A DNA stretch of 32,576 bases from Bacteroidales bacterium. Its GTDB lineage: Bacteria; Bacteroidota; Bacteroidia; Bacteroidales; WCHB1-69. Position numbers and translations under genes: made by a program. The DNA is taken from positions 1 to 32,576 of the forward strand of contig JAQVNO010000012.1 of the NCBI GenBank assembly GCA_028703095.1, written 5' to 3'. Shown piece after piece: positions 1-6,467 of the stretch (position 1 is the stretch's first letter; the number at the start of each line of letters is the position of its first letter). The notes under the pieces were generated by a model that saw only the letters and a list, made by a program, of their open reading frames with translations, made no database searches and was not told the DNA's origin.

Positions 1-147
1 AAACGCTTAATGAATAATTATTAATCTATTATTTTGTATATTAAGACGTCATTGCAGCTATGTAGTAACGTCTTTTTCATGTGTATATCCCCTTCATAAA
101 ATTTAATTATAAAACATTCATAATCAACACATATCGACATGCTCTAC

Positions 148-301
148 TTCGATGCGTCGAAATGTTGAGTTCGATGCGTCGAAGTACTCCGGTTCGACAT
201 GTCGAAGTACTCTACCTCGACGTGTCGGAGTTAAAACTTCGACATGTCGAACCATATAGGTTCGACACGTCGAACTGAAAACTTCAACGCATGGAGCCGA
301 A
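148..301. repeat. Array of 14-bp palindromes, 22-23 bp period
   Basis: Six copies of the self-complementary word TTCGAYRYGTCGAA start at 148, 170, 193, 216, 238 and 261, with a decayed seventh at 283. Start-to-start spacing is 22, 23, 23, 22, 23 and 22 bp. Copies at 193 and 238 are perfect palindromes (TTCGACATGTCGAA), as is 261 (TTCGACACGTCGAA apart from its centre). Those at 148 and 170 are TTCGATGCGTCGAA, and 216 is CTCGACGTGTCGGA. A half-copy (ATCGACATG) lies at 133. The linkers of 8-9 bp are partly shared (GTACTC after two copies). No gene is associated and the function is unknown. Confidence 0.9.
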
Positions 302-402
302 CACTTGCTACTTGTCTTTTTTTTTCGTTCCGAAAAAATATGGGTAGGCTGTGTGTATCTCTTTGCGTAAAACCTCGGCGTTCTCTGCGGTTAAATATAA
401 TC

Positions 403-441
403 AATTAAAAATTAAAAATTAAGAATTAAGAATTAAGAATT
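403..441. repeat. 7-bp tandem repeat
   Basis: About five and a half units of AATTAAR (AATTAAA, then AATTAAG) run head to tail. The first units carry A and the later ones G at the last position, so the array looks grown by slippage. It lies just after the CTCTGCGGTTAAA segment, inside the gene-free region. Confidence 0.85.
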
Positions 442-741
442 GCTTTTTCATCACCACATCATCACATTAACAATCGTCTTGCGACTTGTGACTTGCGACC
501 TGTGACGTTTTTCTCGGGACTCGGCACAAAAAACACTGACAGCTGAGAGCTGATAGCTTTTTATCTGTGGGCAGAATTATTTGCGCCCTTTGCGGTTTCA
601 TCATCACATCATCACATTACCACATCAACAATCGTAATTTTTAATTCGTAATTTGCTTTCAATTTGTAACTTTCTACTTTTGATTCCCATAGGAGTGATC
701 TATATATTTATTATTTATTTTCTCCGAAAGAAATAAAATGA

Positions 742-749
742 TATTTTTG
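742..749 (+). promoter_or_regulatory. Bacteroidota -7 promoter element for yraN
   Basis: TATTTTTG matches the phylum's TAnnTTTG element exactly and lies 26 nt before the yraN ATG, leaving room for a short leader. No clear -33 TTG element is visible. Confidence 0.6.
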
Positions 750-775
750 CAAAATAAAATTTAAATAAAGTACAT

Positions 776-1138
776 ATGACAAACAATAAAGAAACCGGCA
801 ATAAAGGTGAAAGTATTGCTAAAGATTACCTGATTGAAAAAGGGTACAGCATACGCGATTGCAATTGGCATTTTGGTCATTTAGAAATAGATATCATAGC
901 CGAGAACAACACATACATAATATTTTGCGAAGTTAAAACAAGAGCATCGAATGCATGCGGAAATCCGGAAGAGTTTGTTTCACGCCAACAGCAAAAAAAC
1001 ATAATTCGAGCTGCCAACGCATACATGAATTTTAAAAACTGTGAAAAAGAAGTACGATTTGACATACTGTCAATATTGCAATCGGCTGATATTGTCGACA
1101 TAAAACACATTGAGGGGGCATTTCTCCCCTCGTGGTAA
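776..1138 (+). CDS. yraN: YraN family (UPF0102) endonuclease-like protein
   Basis: Small soluble protein of the YraN/UPF0102 family, which has a PD-(D/E)XK nuclease fold. Its cellular role is not settled in the literature I know, though a link to DNA processing is suspected. The 120 residues match the family length. The N-terminal GNKGESIAKDYL helix is present, then E37-x-D39 in a HLEIDIIA strand, then E52-V-K54 in CEVKTR, which together form the expected nuclease core. The C-terminal FDILSI strand is also typical. The ATG at 776 follows a TATTTTTG promoter element. sufC begins 64 bp downstream with its own promoter, so the gene is probably transcribed alone. Confidence 0.9.
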   Translation: MTNNKETGNKGESIAKDYLIEKGYSIRDCNWHFGHLEIDIIAENNTYIIFCEVKTRASNACGNPEEFVSRQQQKNIIRAANAYMNFKNCEKEVRFDILSILQSADIVDIKHIEGAFLPSW

Positions 1139-1167
1139 AAAAAATAGGTTTTAATTAAAAAATCATG

Positions 1168-1175
1168 TACTTTTG
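1168..1175 (+). promoter_or_regulatory. Bacteroidota -7 promoter element for sufC
   Basis: TACTTTTG is an exact TAnnTTTG match, 27 nt before the sufC ATG at 1203. Its last bases include the TTG codon that would otherwise extend sufC by ten residues, so the element argues against that extension. Confidence 0.7.
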
Positions 1176-1202
1176 CACTCTAAAAAATATTCTGAAATAA
1201 GC

Positions 1203-1964
1203 ATGAGCGCATTACTGGAAATTAAAAATTTACACGTATCCATCAACGGAAGAGAAATCTTAAAAGGGGTTAATTTAATCATTAATAAAGGAGAAATACA
1301 TGCCTTGATGGGTCCGAATGGAAATGGGAAGAGTACATTGGCAGCTGTTATAGCCGGAAGAGATGTATTTGAAGTAACACAAGGAGAAATTATCTACAAA
1401 GATAAAAATATTTTCGATCTTTCTATCGAAGACAGAGCCAGAGAAGGTATCTTTTTAGGTTTCCAATATCCAATAGAAATACAAGGTGTCAGCATGACAA
1501 ATTTTATGCGTACCGCCATCAATGAAATTCGAAAATACCGCCATCAGGAACCTTTATCGGGAGCTGAATTTTTAGCGTTTATGGAAGATAAAAAGAAAGT
1601 GGTAGAAATGACGGCTAAACTTTCAAATCGATCGGTTAACGAAGGGTTTTCAGGTGGAGAAAAAAAACGAAACGAAATCTTTCAAATGGCAATGCTTGAA
1701 CCTGAATTAGCCATATTGGATGAAACCGATTCCGGTTTGGATATTGATGCCTTACGCATTGTAGCTACCGGGGTAAATAAACTGCACAGCGAAAAAAACG
1801 GAATGTTAGTCATTACACATTACCAACGTTTATTAGATTATATTGTGCCTGATTTTGTCCATATTTTATACGAAGGAAAAATCGCCATGAGTGGAGATAA
1901 AGACCTTGCCATAAAATTGGAACAAAACGGCTATGAATGGGTAAAAAAAGAATTAGGTTTATAA
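1203..1964 (+). CDS. sufC: Fe-S cluster assembly ATPase SufC
   Basis: ABC-type ATPase of the SUF iron-sulfur assembly machinery. In the known complex it pairs with SufB and SufD and drives conformational change during cluster building in the cytoplasm. From the ATG at 1203 it is 253 residues, the usual length. Walker A is GPNGNGKST (37-45). The signature is FSGGEKKRNE, Walker B runs into the SufC-type LDETDSGLDID, and the switch histidine is in VITHYQR. An in-frame TTG at 1173 is rejected because it lies inside the promoter element. sufB, sufD and sufS are not adjacent. sufE and sufT occur about 14 kb away, so the suf genes are scattered here. Confidence 0.95.
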   Translation: MSALLEIKNLHVSINGREILKGVNLIINKGEIHALMGPNGNGKSTLAAVIAGRDVFEVTQGEIIYKDKNIFDLSIEDRAREGIFLGFQYPIEIQGVSMTNFMRTAINEIRKYRHQEPLSGAEFLAFMEDKKKVVEMTAKLSNRSVNEGFSGGEKKRNEIFQMAMLEPELAILDETDSGLDIDALRIVATGVNKLHSEKNGMLVITHYQRLLDYIVPDFVHILYEGKIAMSGDKDLAIKLEQNGYEWVKKELGL

Positions 1965-1968
1965 TGCT

Positions 1969-2691
1969 ATGACGGCACATACTTACGGTAAACTTTTCCT
2001 CATTCCTACTTTTATAGGCAGCAAAGACATCAACCGGTGTATCCCTGCTTTTAATATTTCGATCATTCAAAGTTTATCATTTTTTATAGTAGAAGAGTTA
2101 CGTAGTGCCCGTCGATTTTTGCGTAGGCTAGACCCGGAATTTCCAATTGACAACACTAATTTTCAAATACTCAACGAGCATACAACCCAAATCAACGCTG
2201 AAGAAATGCTCTTTCCCATACTTTCCGGTCATGACATGGGCTTGCTTTCCGAAGCCGGATTACCTTGCATCGCCGACCCGGGAGCTGCCATTGTCTTAGC
2301 AGCACAACAAAAGGGAATAAGAGTCATGCCATTAATTGGACCTTCTTCCATTTTTATGGCATTAATGGCATCCGGACTATCCGGACAAAATTTTGCTTTT
2401 CACGGTTATTTGCCAACAGAAAAACATGCATTGGCAAGTAAACTTCACACATTAGAACTTCTTTCGGAAAAACACAGACAAGCACAAATATTCATGGAAA
2501 CACCTTATCGCAATATGCAGATGTTGGATTGTTTATTAAAAACATGCTCCCCCTCTACTTTTCTCTGTATCGCCGTTAATCTGACAATGCCGGATGAATG
2601 TATTAAAACACAAACCATTGGAGAATGGAATCGAAGCACACTTCCGGAACTACACAAAAAACCGGCTATTTTTGTTTTACAAAAATATTAG
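1969..2691 (+). CDS. RsmI-like SAM-dependent methyltransferase (tetrapyrrole methylase fold)
   Basis: Member of the tetrapyrrole-methylase superfamily most like RsmI, the enzyme that 2'-O-methylates C1402 of 16S rRNA. The 240 residues hold the family blocks SEAGLPCIADPGA (94-106) and LIGPSSIFMALMASG (122-136), then a FHGYLP block. The N-terminal motif is divergent from classical RsmI (LIPTFIGSKDI at 11-21). Bacteroidota commonly carry this shorter form, sometimes beside a canonical rsmI, so the exact substrate is uncertain. It starts 4 bp after the sufC stop, so the two are probably co-transcribed. Its TAG stop overlaps the TAA of the convergent gene at 2688. Confidence 0.8.
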   Translation: MTAHTYGKLFLIPTFIGSKDINRCIPAFNISIIQSLSFFIVEELRSARRFLRRLDPEFPIDNTNFQILNEHTTQINAEEMLFPILSGHDMGLLSEAGLPCIADPGAAIVLAAQQKGIRVMPLIGPSSIFMALMASGLSGQNFAFHGYLPTEKHALASKLHTLELLSEKHRQAQIFMETPYRNMQMLDCLLKTCSPSTFLCIAVNLTMPDECIKTQTIGEWNRSTLPELHKKPAIFVLQKY

Positions 2692-4334
2692 TTCTTCTTT
2701 TTTACCCGTTTTAGCACCAATAAATTCATTGCATTATTTTCCATGTTTTCTACCTCATTTCTCACAAATCGCAATACTTGATCGTAATACAAAACAATAA
2801 CGGGAGCATCTTCCATCACTAATTTATCCATTTTTCGATACAAATCCATACGTACACTATCATTGATCGTCCGTTGTGATTGTTCATACCATTTATCAAA
2901 CTGAGGATTAATATAATGTGTATAATTAGGTCCCTGTGGACAAAAATTTTTAGAATAGAATAGCGACATATAATTCTCAGCATCCGGATAATCAGCAATC
3001 CATGAACCTCTGAAAAAAGGTAATTCCGATTTAGCAATCATCTGACGTTGTGTTCCTGACTGTAACTTAGAAATCTTAATTTTAAAGCCTATTTGTTCCA
3101 ATTCATACGCCATATATTGTACTATATCCATATAGCTTTCCGAGACAGAAATTGTAATTATCGGCAACCCTATGCCGTTGGGATAACCGGCAGCCGCCAT
3201 TAAAGCACGCGCTTTCTCCGGATTATACACATATCCATAGGTGTTATTGGTATCGAATGGAGGTAAATCATAGGGTATCATGCCATAACATCCAGGTTTC
3301 CCAATATTGCTTCTGAGGAAACGCAACATTTTTTTTCTATCAAAACCATAGTTTAATGCTTGTCGTATTTCTTTGATTAAAAGGGGATTGTTTTTTGCGT
3401 TTTCTTGATTTTTATCCATTAAAAAACCTAAATACTCTGTATTTAAGTAAGGCATCGTAAGCATGTACATATGTTTGTTATAAACAGGATTCAAACGACC
3501 ATCTTTTGTTAACAATTCATCTTTATAAGAAGCATCCAATCCGGACATAAAGTCAAGGTTTCCTTTTACAAATTCCATGAATACAGACTGTTTATCAATA
3601 ATAAAAGAAACCGAAATTGCATCTAGATAAGGAAGTCGATTGTTTCCTTCATATTCAAAATAATTCGGATTTTTAAGCATTACCAATTTTAAGCCTTCTT
3701 TCCATGTTTTAAACATAAAAGGTCCTGTACCTACCGGATATTTACGAAAATCTTTTTGATATTTTTCAACTACTTCATATGGTACAACGGAACAATATTG
3801 CATACTCAATAATCCAAGAAGAGGAGGAAAACTTTCTGTTAGACGTAACACAAAAGTAGTATCATTTAAATCAAAAAATGCATATTCTCCTTGATCATTG
3901 GTGTCCACCATATTAAATATCCAAGTTCCCGGAGATGCAACTTTTTTATCAACTATACGCTTAAAGCTATACACCACATCGGAAGCAAGCATTTTTCGTT
4001 TACTTTCGGGAAAAGTAAAAAAATCAGTATTATGAAAATATACATCATCCCTTAAATAAAAAGTATAGGTTTTCCCGTCTTCTGAAATAGTCCATGATTT
4101 TGCAAGACAAGGACGAATCCTTAATTGACTGTCTATCTGCACTAATCCATTATACAATTGGTTACACGCCCAGATATTTGCCTGATCTTTAGCAAAAGCA
4201 GGGTCTAATGAGGTAATCCCTGCCGATTCATTGTAGCGAAAAACAGTTCTATTTTCTTTATTTTCCGAATTGTTACAAGCATAAAAAAAAATAATTATAC
4301 TGAAAATAACACATAAAATATACTTATCCTTCAT
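2688..4334 (-). CDS. Family 5 extracellular solute-binding lipoprotein (OppA/DppA-like)
   Basis: Periplasm-facing lipoprotein of solute-binding protein family 5, usually the peptide or nickel capture subunit of an ABC importer. From the ATG at 4334 it has 548 residues. A hydrophobic signal ends in a lipobox with Cys20 (FFYAC). The mature start has the family's FRYNESAGITSLDPAFAKD pattern, then a YTFYLRDDVYFHNTD strand and a DRKKMLR helix, and the full two-lobed length is present. An upstream ATG at 4394 is rejected because it overlaps kdsC and buries the signal. It begins 1 bp after the kdsC stop, implying translational coupling. No permease or ATPase genes are nearby, so its transporter partner must be elsewhere or it acts as an orphan. 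Confidence 0.9.
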   Translation of the reverse strand: MKDKYILCVIFSIIIFFYACNNSENKENRTVFRYNESAGITSLDPAFAKDQANIWACNQLYNGLVQIDSQLRIRPCLAKSWTISEDGKTYTFYLRDDVYFHNTDFFTFPESKRKMLASDVVYSFKRIVDKKVASPGTWIFNMVDTNDQGEYAFFDLNDTTFVLRLTESFPPLLGLLSMQYCSVVPYEVVEKYQKDFRKYPVGTGPFMFKTWKEGLKLVMLKNPNYFEYEGNNRLPYLDAISVSFIIDKQSVFMEFVKGNLDFMSGLDASYKDELLTKDGRLNPVYNKHMYMLTMPYLNTEYLGFLMDKNQENAKNNPLLIKEIRQALNYGFDRKKMLRFLRSNIGKPGCYGMIPYDLPPFDTNNTYGYVYNPEKARALMAAAGYPNGIGLPIITISVSESYMDIVQYMAYELEQIGFKIKISKLQSGTQRQMIAKSELPFFRGSWIADYPDAENYMSLFYSKNFCPQGPNYTHYINPQFDKWYEQSQRTINDSVRMDLYRKMDKLVMEDAPVIVLYYDQVLRFVRNEVENMENNAMNLLVLKRVKKKN

Positions 4335-4335
4335 G

Positions 4336-4857
4336 TTACCAAATACTTGCCCCATTACGAAACCAATTACCTTGCAAACGCATGGTATGTTCAATCACAT
4401 CTCTCACACAGCCTTCCCCTCCCTTAAATGAAGAAATGTAGTCCGAAATAGTTTGAATTTCTATAGCAGCATCCTGAGGACATGCTTTTACACCCACTAA
4501 TTTCATTACTTCATAATCAGGAATGTCATCACCCATAAACAAAACTTCTTTATTTTTTAATTTGTTTGTTTCCAAATATTCATTATACACTGTAACCTTA
4601 TCGGATACTTTTAGAAAAATATCCATTCCTTCAAATATATTATAGCGTTTTTTCATGCCTTCGGAATAGCCACCTGAAATAACACAAACTCTATAACCTT
4701 GTTTTAATGCATATTGAATAGCGTAACCATCTTTCACATTCGTATTTCTAATTTGATCTCCGTTGCTTGCTACCCATACCTTACCATCACTTAAAACTCC
4801 ATCAAAATCAAAAATGAATGTTGTAATATTTTTTAATTTCTCTTTATAACTTAGCAT
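4336..4857 (-). CDS. kdsC: 3-deoxy-D-manno-octulosonate 8-phosphate phosphatase (KdsC)
   Basis: HAD-superfamily phosphatase that converts Kdo-8-phosphate to Kdo for the inner core of lipopolysaccharide. From the ATG at 4857 it is 173 residues, the normal KdsC size without a cap domain. HAD motif I is FDFDGVLSDG (nucleophile and acid Asp pair), motif II is the Ser of VISGGYSEG, motif III is the Lys of the KVSDK segment, and motif IV is MGDDIPD. The start at 4857 is chosen because a TACTTTTG promoter lies between it and the longer frame beginning at 4911. The gene leads a two-gene unit with the solute-binding lipoprotein. lpxK elsewhere in the window serves the same lipid A/Kdo pathway. Confidence 0.93.
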   Translation of the reverse strand: MLSYKEKLKNITTFIFDFDGVLSDGKVWVASNGDQIRNTNVKDGYAIQYALKQGYRVCVISGGYSEGMKKRYNIFEGMDIFLKVSDKVTVYNEYLETNKLKNKEVLFMGDDIPDYEVMKLVGVKACPQDAAIEIQTISDYISSFKGGEGCVRDVIEHTMRLQGNWFRNGASIW

Positions 4858-4880
4858 GTAATTGTCTTTTATTTCATTTG

Positions 4881-4888
4881 CAAAAGTA
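4881..4888 (-). promoter_or_regulatory. Bacteroidota -7 promoter element for kdsC
   Basis: On the minus strand this reads TACTTTTG, an exact TAnnTTTG match, 23 nt before the kdsC ATG at 4857. It fixes the start of kdsC and probably drives the downstream solute-binding lipoprotein too. Confidence 0.65.
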
Positions 4889-5101
4889 CAAAATTTTAAC
4901 ATACCTCTCATTAATTTCGTTACAAAGTAGTAAATATTCTATTTTTTCAAGCAAATATAAACAAGAAAAAAGTATTTTTTTTTTACATCTTATTAAGCAA
5001 AATTATATCATTTTGTTTATCTTATATTTACCATTATATATTATATCAAAGAAAACTGAGAATATTTTTGTCAAATGTAAGAAACATAATAATATTTTTA
5101 G
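4889..5101. other. AT-rich divergent intergenic region
   Basis: The full gap between the kdsC start (4857) and the infC ATG (5190) is 332 bp. This core part is very AT-rich with T-runs (4972-4983) and separates two divergent promoters. I see no gene, RNA or clear operator in it. Confidence 0.6.
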
Positions 5102-5109
5102 TATTTTTG
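5102..5109 (+). promoter_or_regulatory. Bacteroidota -7 promoter element for the infC operon
   Basis: TATTTTTG matches TAnnTTTG. It lies 53 nt before the candidate AUA start and 80 nt before the first ATG of infC, giving a longer leader than for the other genes here. Confidence 0.6.
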
Positions 5110-5148
5110 CAAGCTAAAATTTTTACATAAAATTGTTTAACTAAAGAT

Positions 5149-5153
5149 AGGAG
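5149..5153 (+). promoter_or_regulatory. Shine-Dalgarno-like site upstream of a candidate AUA start of infC
   Basis: AGGAG stands 9 nt before an in-frame ATA at 5163. Strong Shine-Dalgarno sites are uncommon in this window, and this one is 36 nt from the ATG at 5190, too far to serve it. It therefore favours initiation at the ATA. Confidence 0.5.
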
Positions 5154-5189
5154 ACACATACTATAGCTGCGAACTTTAATAGATCCGGA

Positions 5190-5723
5190 ATGAGGGGGCA
5201 TAGAAGCTTTCATAAAAAAGAACAACCTCATAAAATCAACAAAGAAATAACCTCATTGGTTGTTCGAATTATCATTGAAAATGGAGAATCCAAAATAGTT
5301 TCATTAAAAGAAGCATTAGAATTAGCAAATCAACTTGATTTAGATTTAGTGGAAATTTCGCCACAGACAAATCCTCCGGTTTGTAAAATAATGGATTATC
5401 AAAAATTTCTGTATAATTTAAAGAAAAAACAAAAAGACATTAAAGCTAAAACAGCCAAAGTTACCATTAAAGAAATTCGATTAGGACCAAACACTGATGA
5501 TCATGATTTCAATTTTAAAGTAAAGCATGCTATTGGATTTCTTGAAGAAGGGAACAAAGTAAAAGTGGATGTGTTTTTTAAAGGTCGTTCCATCATGTAC
5601 AAAGAGCAAGGTGAAGAGATGTTGATGCGATTCGCCAAAGCATGCGAAGAAGTTGGGAAACCCGACCAAATGCCTAAGTTAGAAGGCAAAAGAATGATAT
5701 TGATTCTTTCTCCTAAGAAATAA
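5190..5723 (+). CDS. infC: Translation initiation factor IF-3
   Basis: Binds the 30S subunit, prevents premature 50S joining and checks start-codon pairing. From the ATG at 5190 it is 177 residues. The N-domain carries [28 protein letters not shown] and the basic linker [10 protein letters not shown]. The C-domain carries [29 protein letters not shown] and a final [14 protein letters not shown]. The frame stays open upstream to an ATA at 5163 with AGGAG 9 nt before it, which would add nine residues (IAANFNRSG) resembling the N-terminus of many IF-3 proteins. infC is known in other bacteria for rare AUU/AUA-type starts, so 5163 may be the true start. First gene of the infC-rpmI-rplT operon. 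Confidence 0.97.
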   Translation: MRGHRSFHKKEQPHKINKEITSLVVRIIIENGESKIVSLKEALELANQLDLDLVEISPQTNPPVCKIMDYQKFLYNLKKKQKDIKAKTAKVTIKEIRLGPNTDDHDFNFKVKHAIGFLEEGNKVKVDVFFKGRSIMYKEQGEEMLMRFAKACEEVGKPDQMPKLEGKRMILILSPKK

Positions 5724-5767
5724 GAAATTGATTGTAAACACTATAAATAACCATTAAATTAAGCAAA

Positions 5768-5962
5768 ATGCCAAAAGTAAAGACAAAAGCCAGTGCAAAA
5801 AAAAGATTTTCTTTTACAGGTACCGGCAAAATTAAAAGAAGACATGCCTACAAAAGTCATATTTTGACTAAAAAATCTACCAAACGTAAACGTAATTTAG
5901 GATACGTTACCATTGTAGACAAAACAAATACAAAAGCTGTAAAGCAAATGTTAAATTGTTAA
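5768..5962 (+). CDS. rpmI: 50S ribosomal protein L35
   Basis: Small basic protein of the large ribosomal subunit, 64 residues as usual. It begins with the family's [14 protein letters not shown] block, followed by [16 protein letters not shown] and KSTKRKRNL. It sits 44 bp after infC and before rplT, in the conserved operon order. The ATG is preceded by an A-rich stretch rather than a Shine-Dalgarno site. Confidence 0.97.
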   Translation: MPKVKTKASAKKRFSFTGTGKIKRRHAYKSHILTKKSTKRKRNLGYVTIVDKTNTKAVKQMLNC

Positions 5963-5986
5963 TTCAATAAAGTATTAATTTACCCT

Positions 5987-6019
5987 CAGCACAATAAGTT
6001 CGATGATAGATCGACGCTG
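5987..6019 (+). promoter_or_regulatory. Possible stem-loop in the rpmI-rplT spacer
   Basis: CAGC (5987-5990) can pair with GCTG (6016-6019), and GTTCGAT (5998-6004) with ATCGAC (6010-6015), allowing one bulged T and an internal loop. This lies 27 nt before the rplT start, just ahead of an AGGAAA ribosome-binding stretch. In other bacteria L20 represses its own operon by binding mRNA that mimics its rRNA site, so this could be such a site, but that is inference. The stem is GC-richer than the surroundings. Confidence 0.35.
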
Positions 6020-6046
6020 ACGTAAAAAAAAGAAAGGAAAATAAAC

Positions 6047-6394
6047 ATGCCAAGATCAGTAAATCATGTAGCATCAAGAGAAAGAAGAAAAAAACTCCTC
6101 AAATTAACCAGAGGATACTTCGGAAAACGTAAAAATGTATGGACTGTTGCCAAGAACACATGGGAAAAAGGCCAACAATATGCATATCGCGACAGGAAAC
6201 AGAAAAAACGTAATTTCAGAAGTTTATGGATAACACGTATTAATGCAGGTGTAAGAGAATACGGAATGTCGTATTCATCTTTTATGGGACTACTCCATAA
6301 AAAAGAAATCGAATTAAACCGAAAAGCTCTTGCCGACCTTGCAATGAATCATCCGGAGGCATTTAAAGCCATTGTCGATTTAATTAAAAAATAA
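6047..6394 (+). CDS. rplT: 50S ribosomal protein L20
   Basis: Binds 23S rRNA early in assembly of the large subunit and, in several bacteria, represses its own operon. The 115 residues are the normal length. The sequence starts [16 protein letters not shown] and continues with the typical [18 protein letters not shown] and [22 protein letters not shown] blocks. The C-terminus ([16 protein letters not shown]) is intact. It is the last gene of the operon and is followed by a strong bidirectional terminator. AGGAAA lies about 8 nt before the ATG. Confidence 0.98.
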   Translation: MPRSVNHVASRERRKKLLKLTRGYFGKRKNVWTVAKNTWEKGQQYAYRDRKQKKRNFRSLWITRINAGVREYGMSYSSFMGLLHKKEIELNRKALADLAMNHPEAFKAIVDLIKK

Positions 6395-6419
6395 CATTAG
6401 TTTTATGTTTATAATCAAT

Positions 6420-6450
6420 AAAAAAAGGAGCAATAATGCTCCTTTTTTTA
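6420..6450. terminator. Bidirectional intrinsic terminator between rplT and the first lipoprotein
   Basis: The stem GGAGCA (6427-6432) / TGCTCC (6437-6442) has an ATAA loop, an A-run on the left and a T-run on the right, so it works on both strands. It ends the infC operon (+) and the lipoprotein gene (-), whose stop is at 6468. Confidence 0.9.
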
Positions 6451-6467
6451 TTAGTATATCTTCCTTC

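Larger units (their letters stand above)
1..775. other. Gene-free repeat-rich region
   Basis: No credible gene lies in these 775 bases. The only sizeable open frame (81-278, +) is made by the palindrome array and its protein is repetitive and unlike any family. In order the stretch holds: AT-rich DNA; an array of 14-bp palindromes (about 133-301); a segment resembling Bacteroidota intergenic repeats (361-395, with CTCTGCGGTTAAA); a 7-bp tandem repeat (403-441); and two copies of a CATCATCACATT-type motif (about 449-476 and 600-634) flanking short direct and inverted repeats. It ends in the yraN promoter. I read it as a decaying mosaic of intergenic repeats. Confidence 0.8.

Noticed and set aside
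81-278. 65-codon open frame on the + strand
   Set aside because: It is read straight through the palindrome array, has a repetitive product and no family resemblance; the array explains it.
148-301. CRISPR array
   Set aside because: Repeats are 14-bp palindromes and the gaps are only 8-9 bp and partly alike, so there are no spacers; no cas genes are present.
1173-1202. Ten-residue N-terminal extension of SufC from TTG
   Set aside because: The TTG lies in the TACTTTTG promoter element and SufC proteins start at the position of the ATG at 1203.
4335-4394. N-terminal extension of the solute-binding lipoprotein
   Set aside because: It would overlap kdsC and put 20 residues ahead of a well-formed lipoprotein signal.
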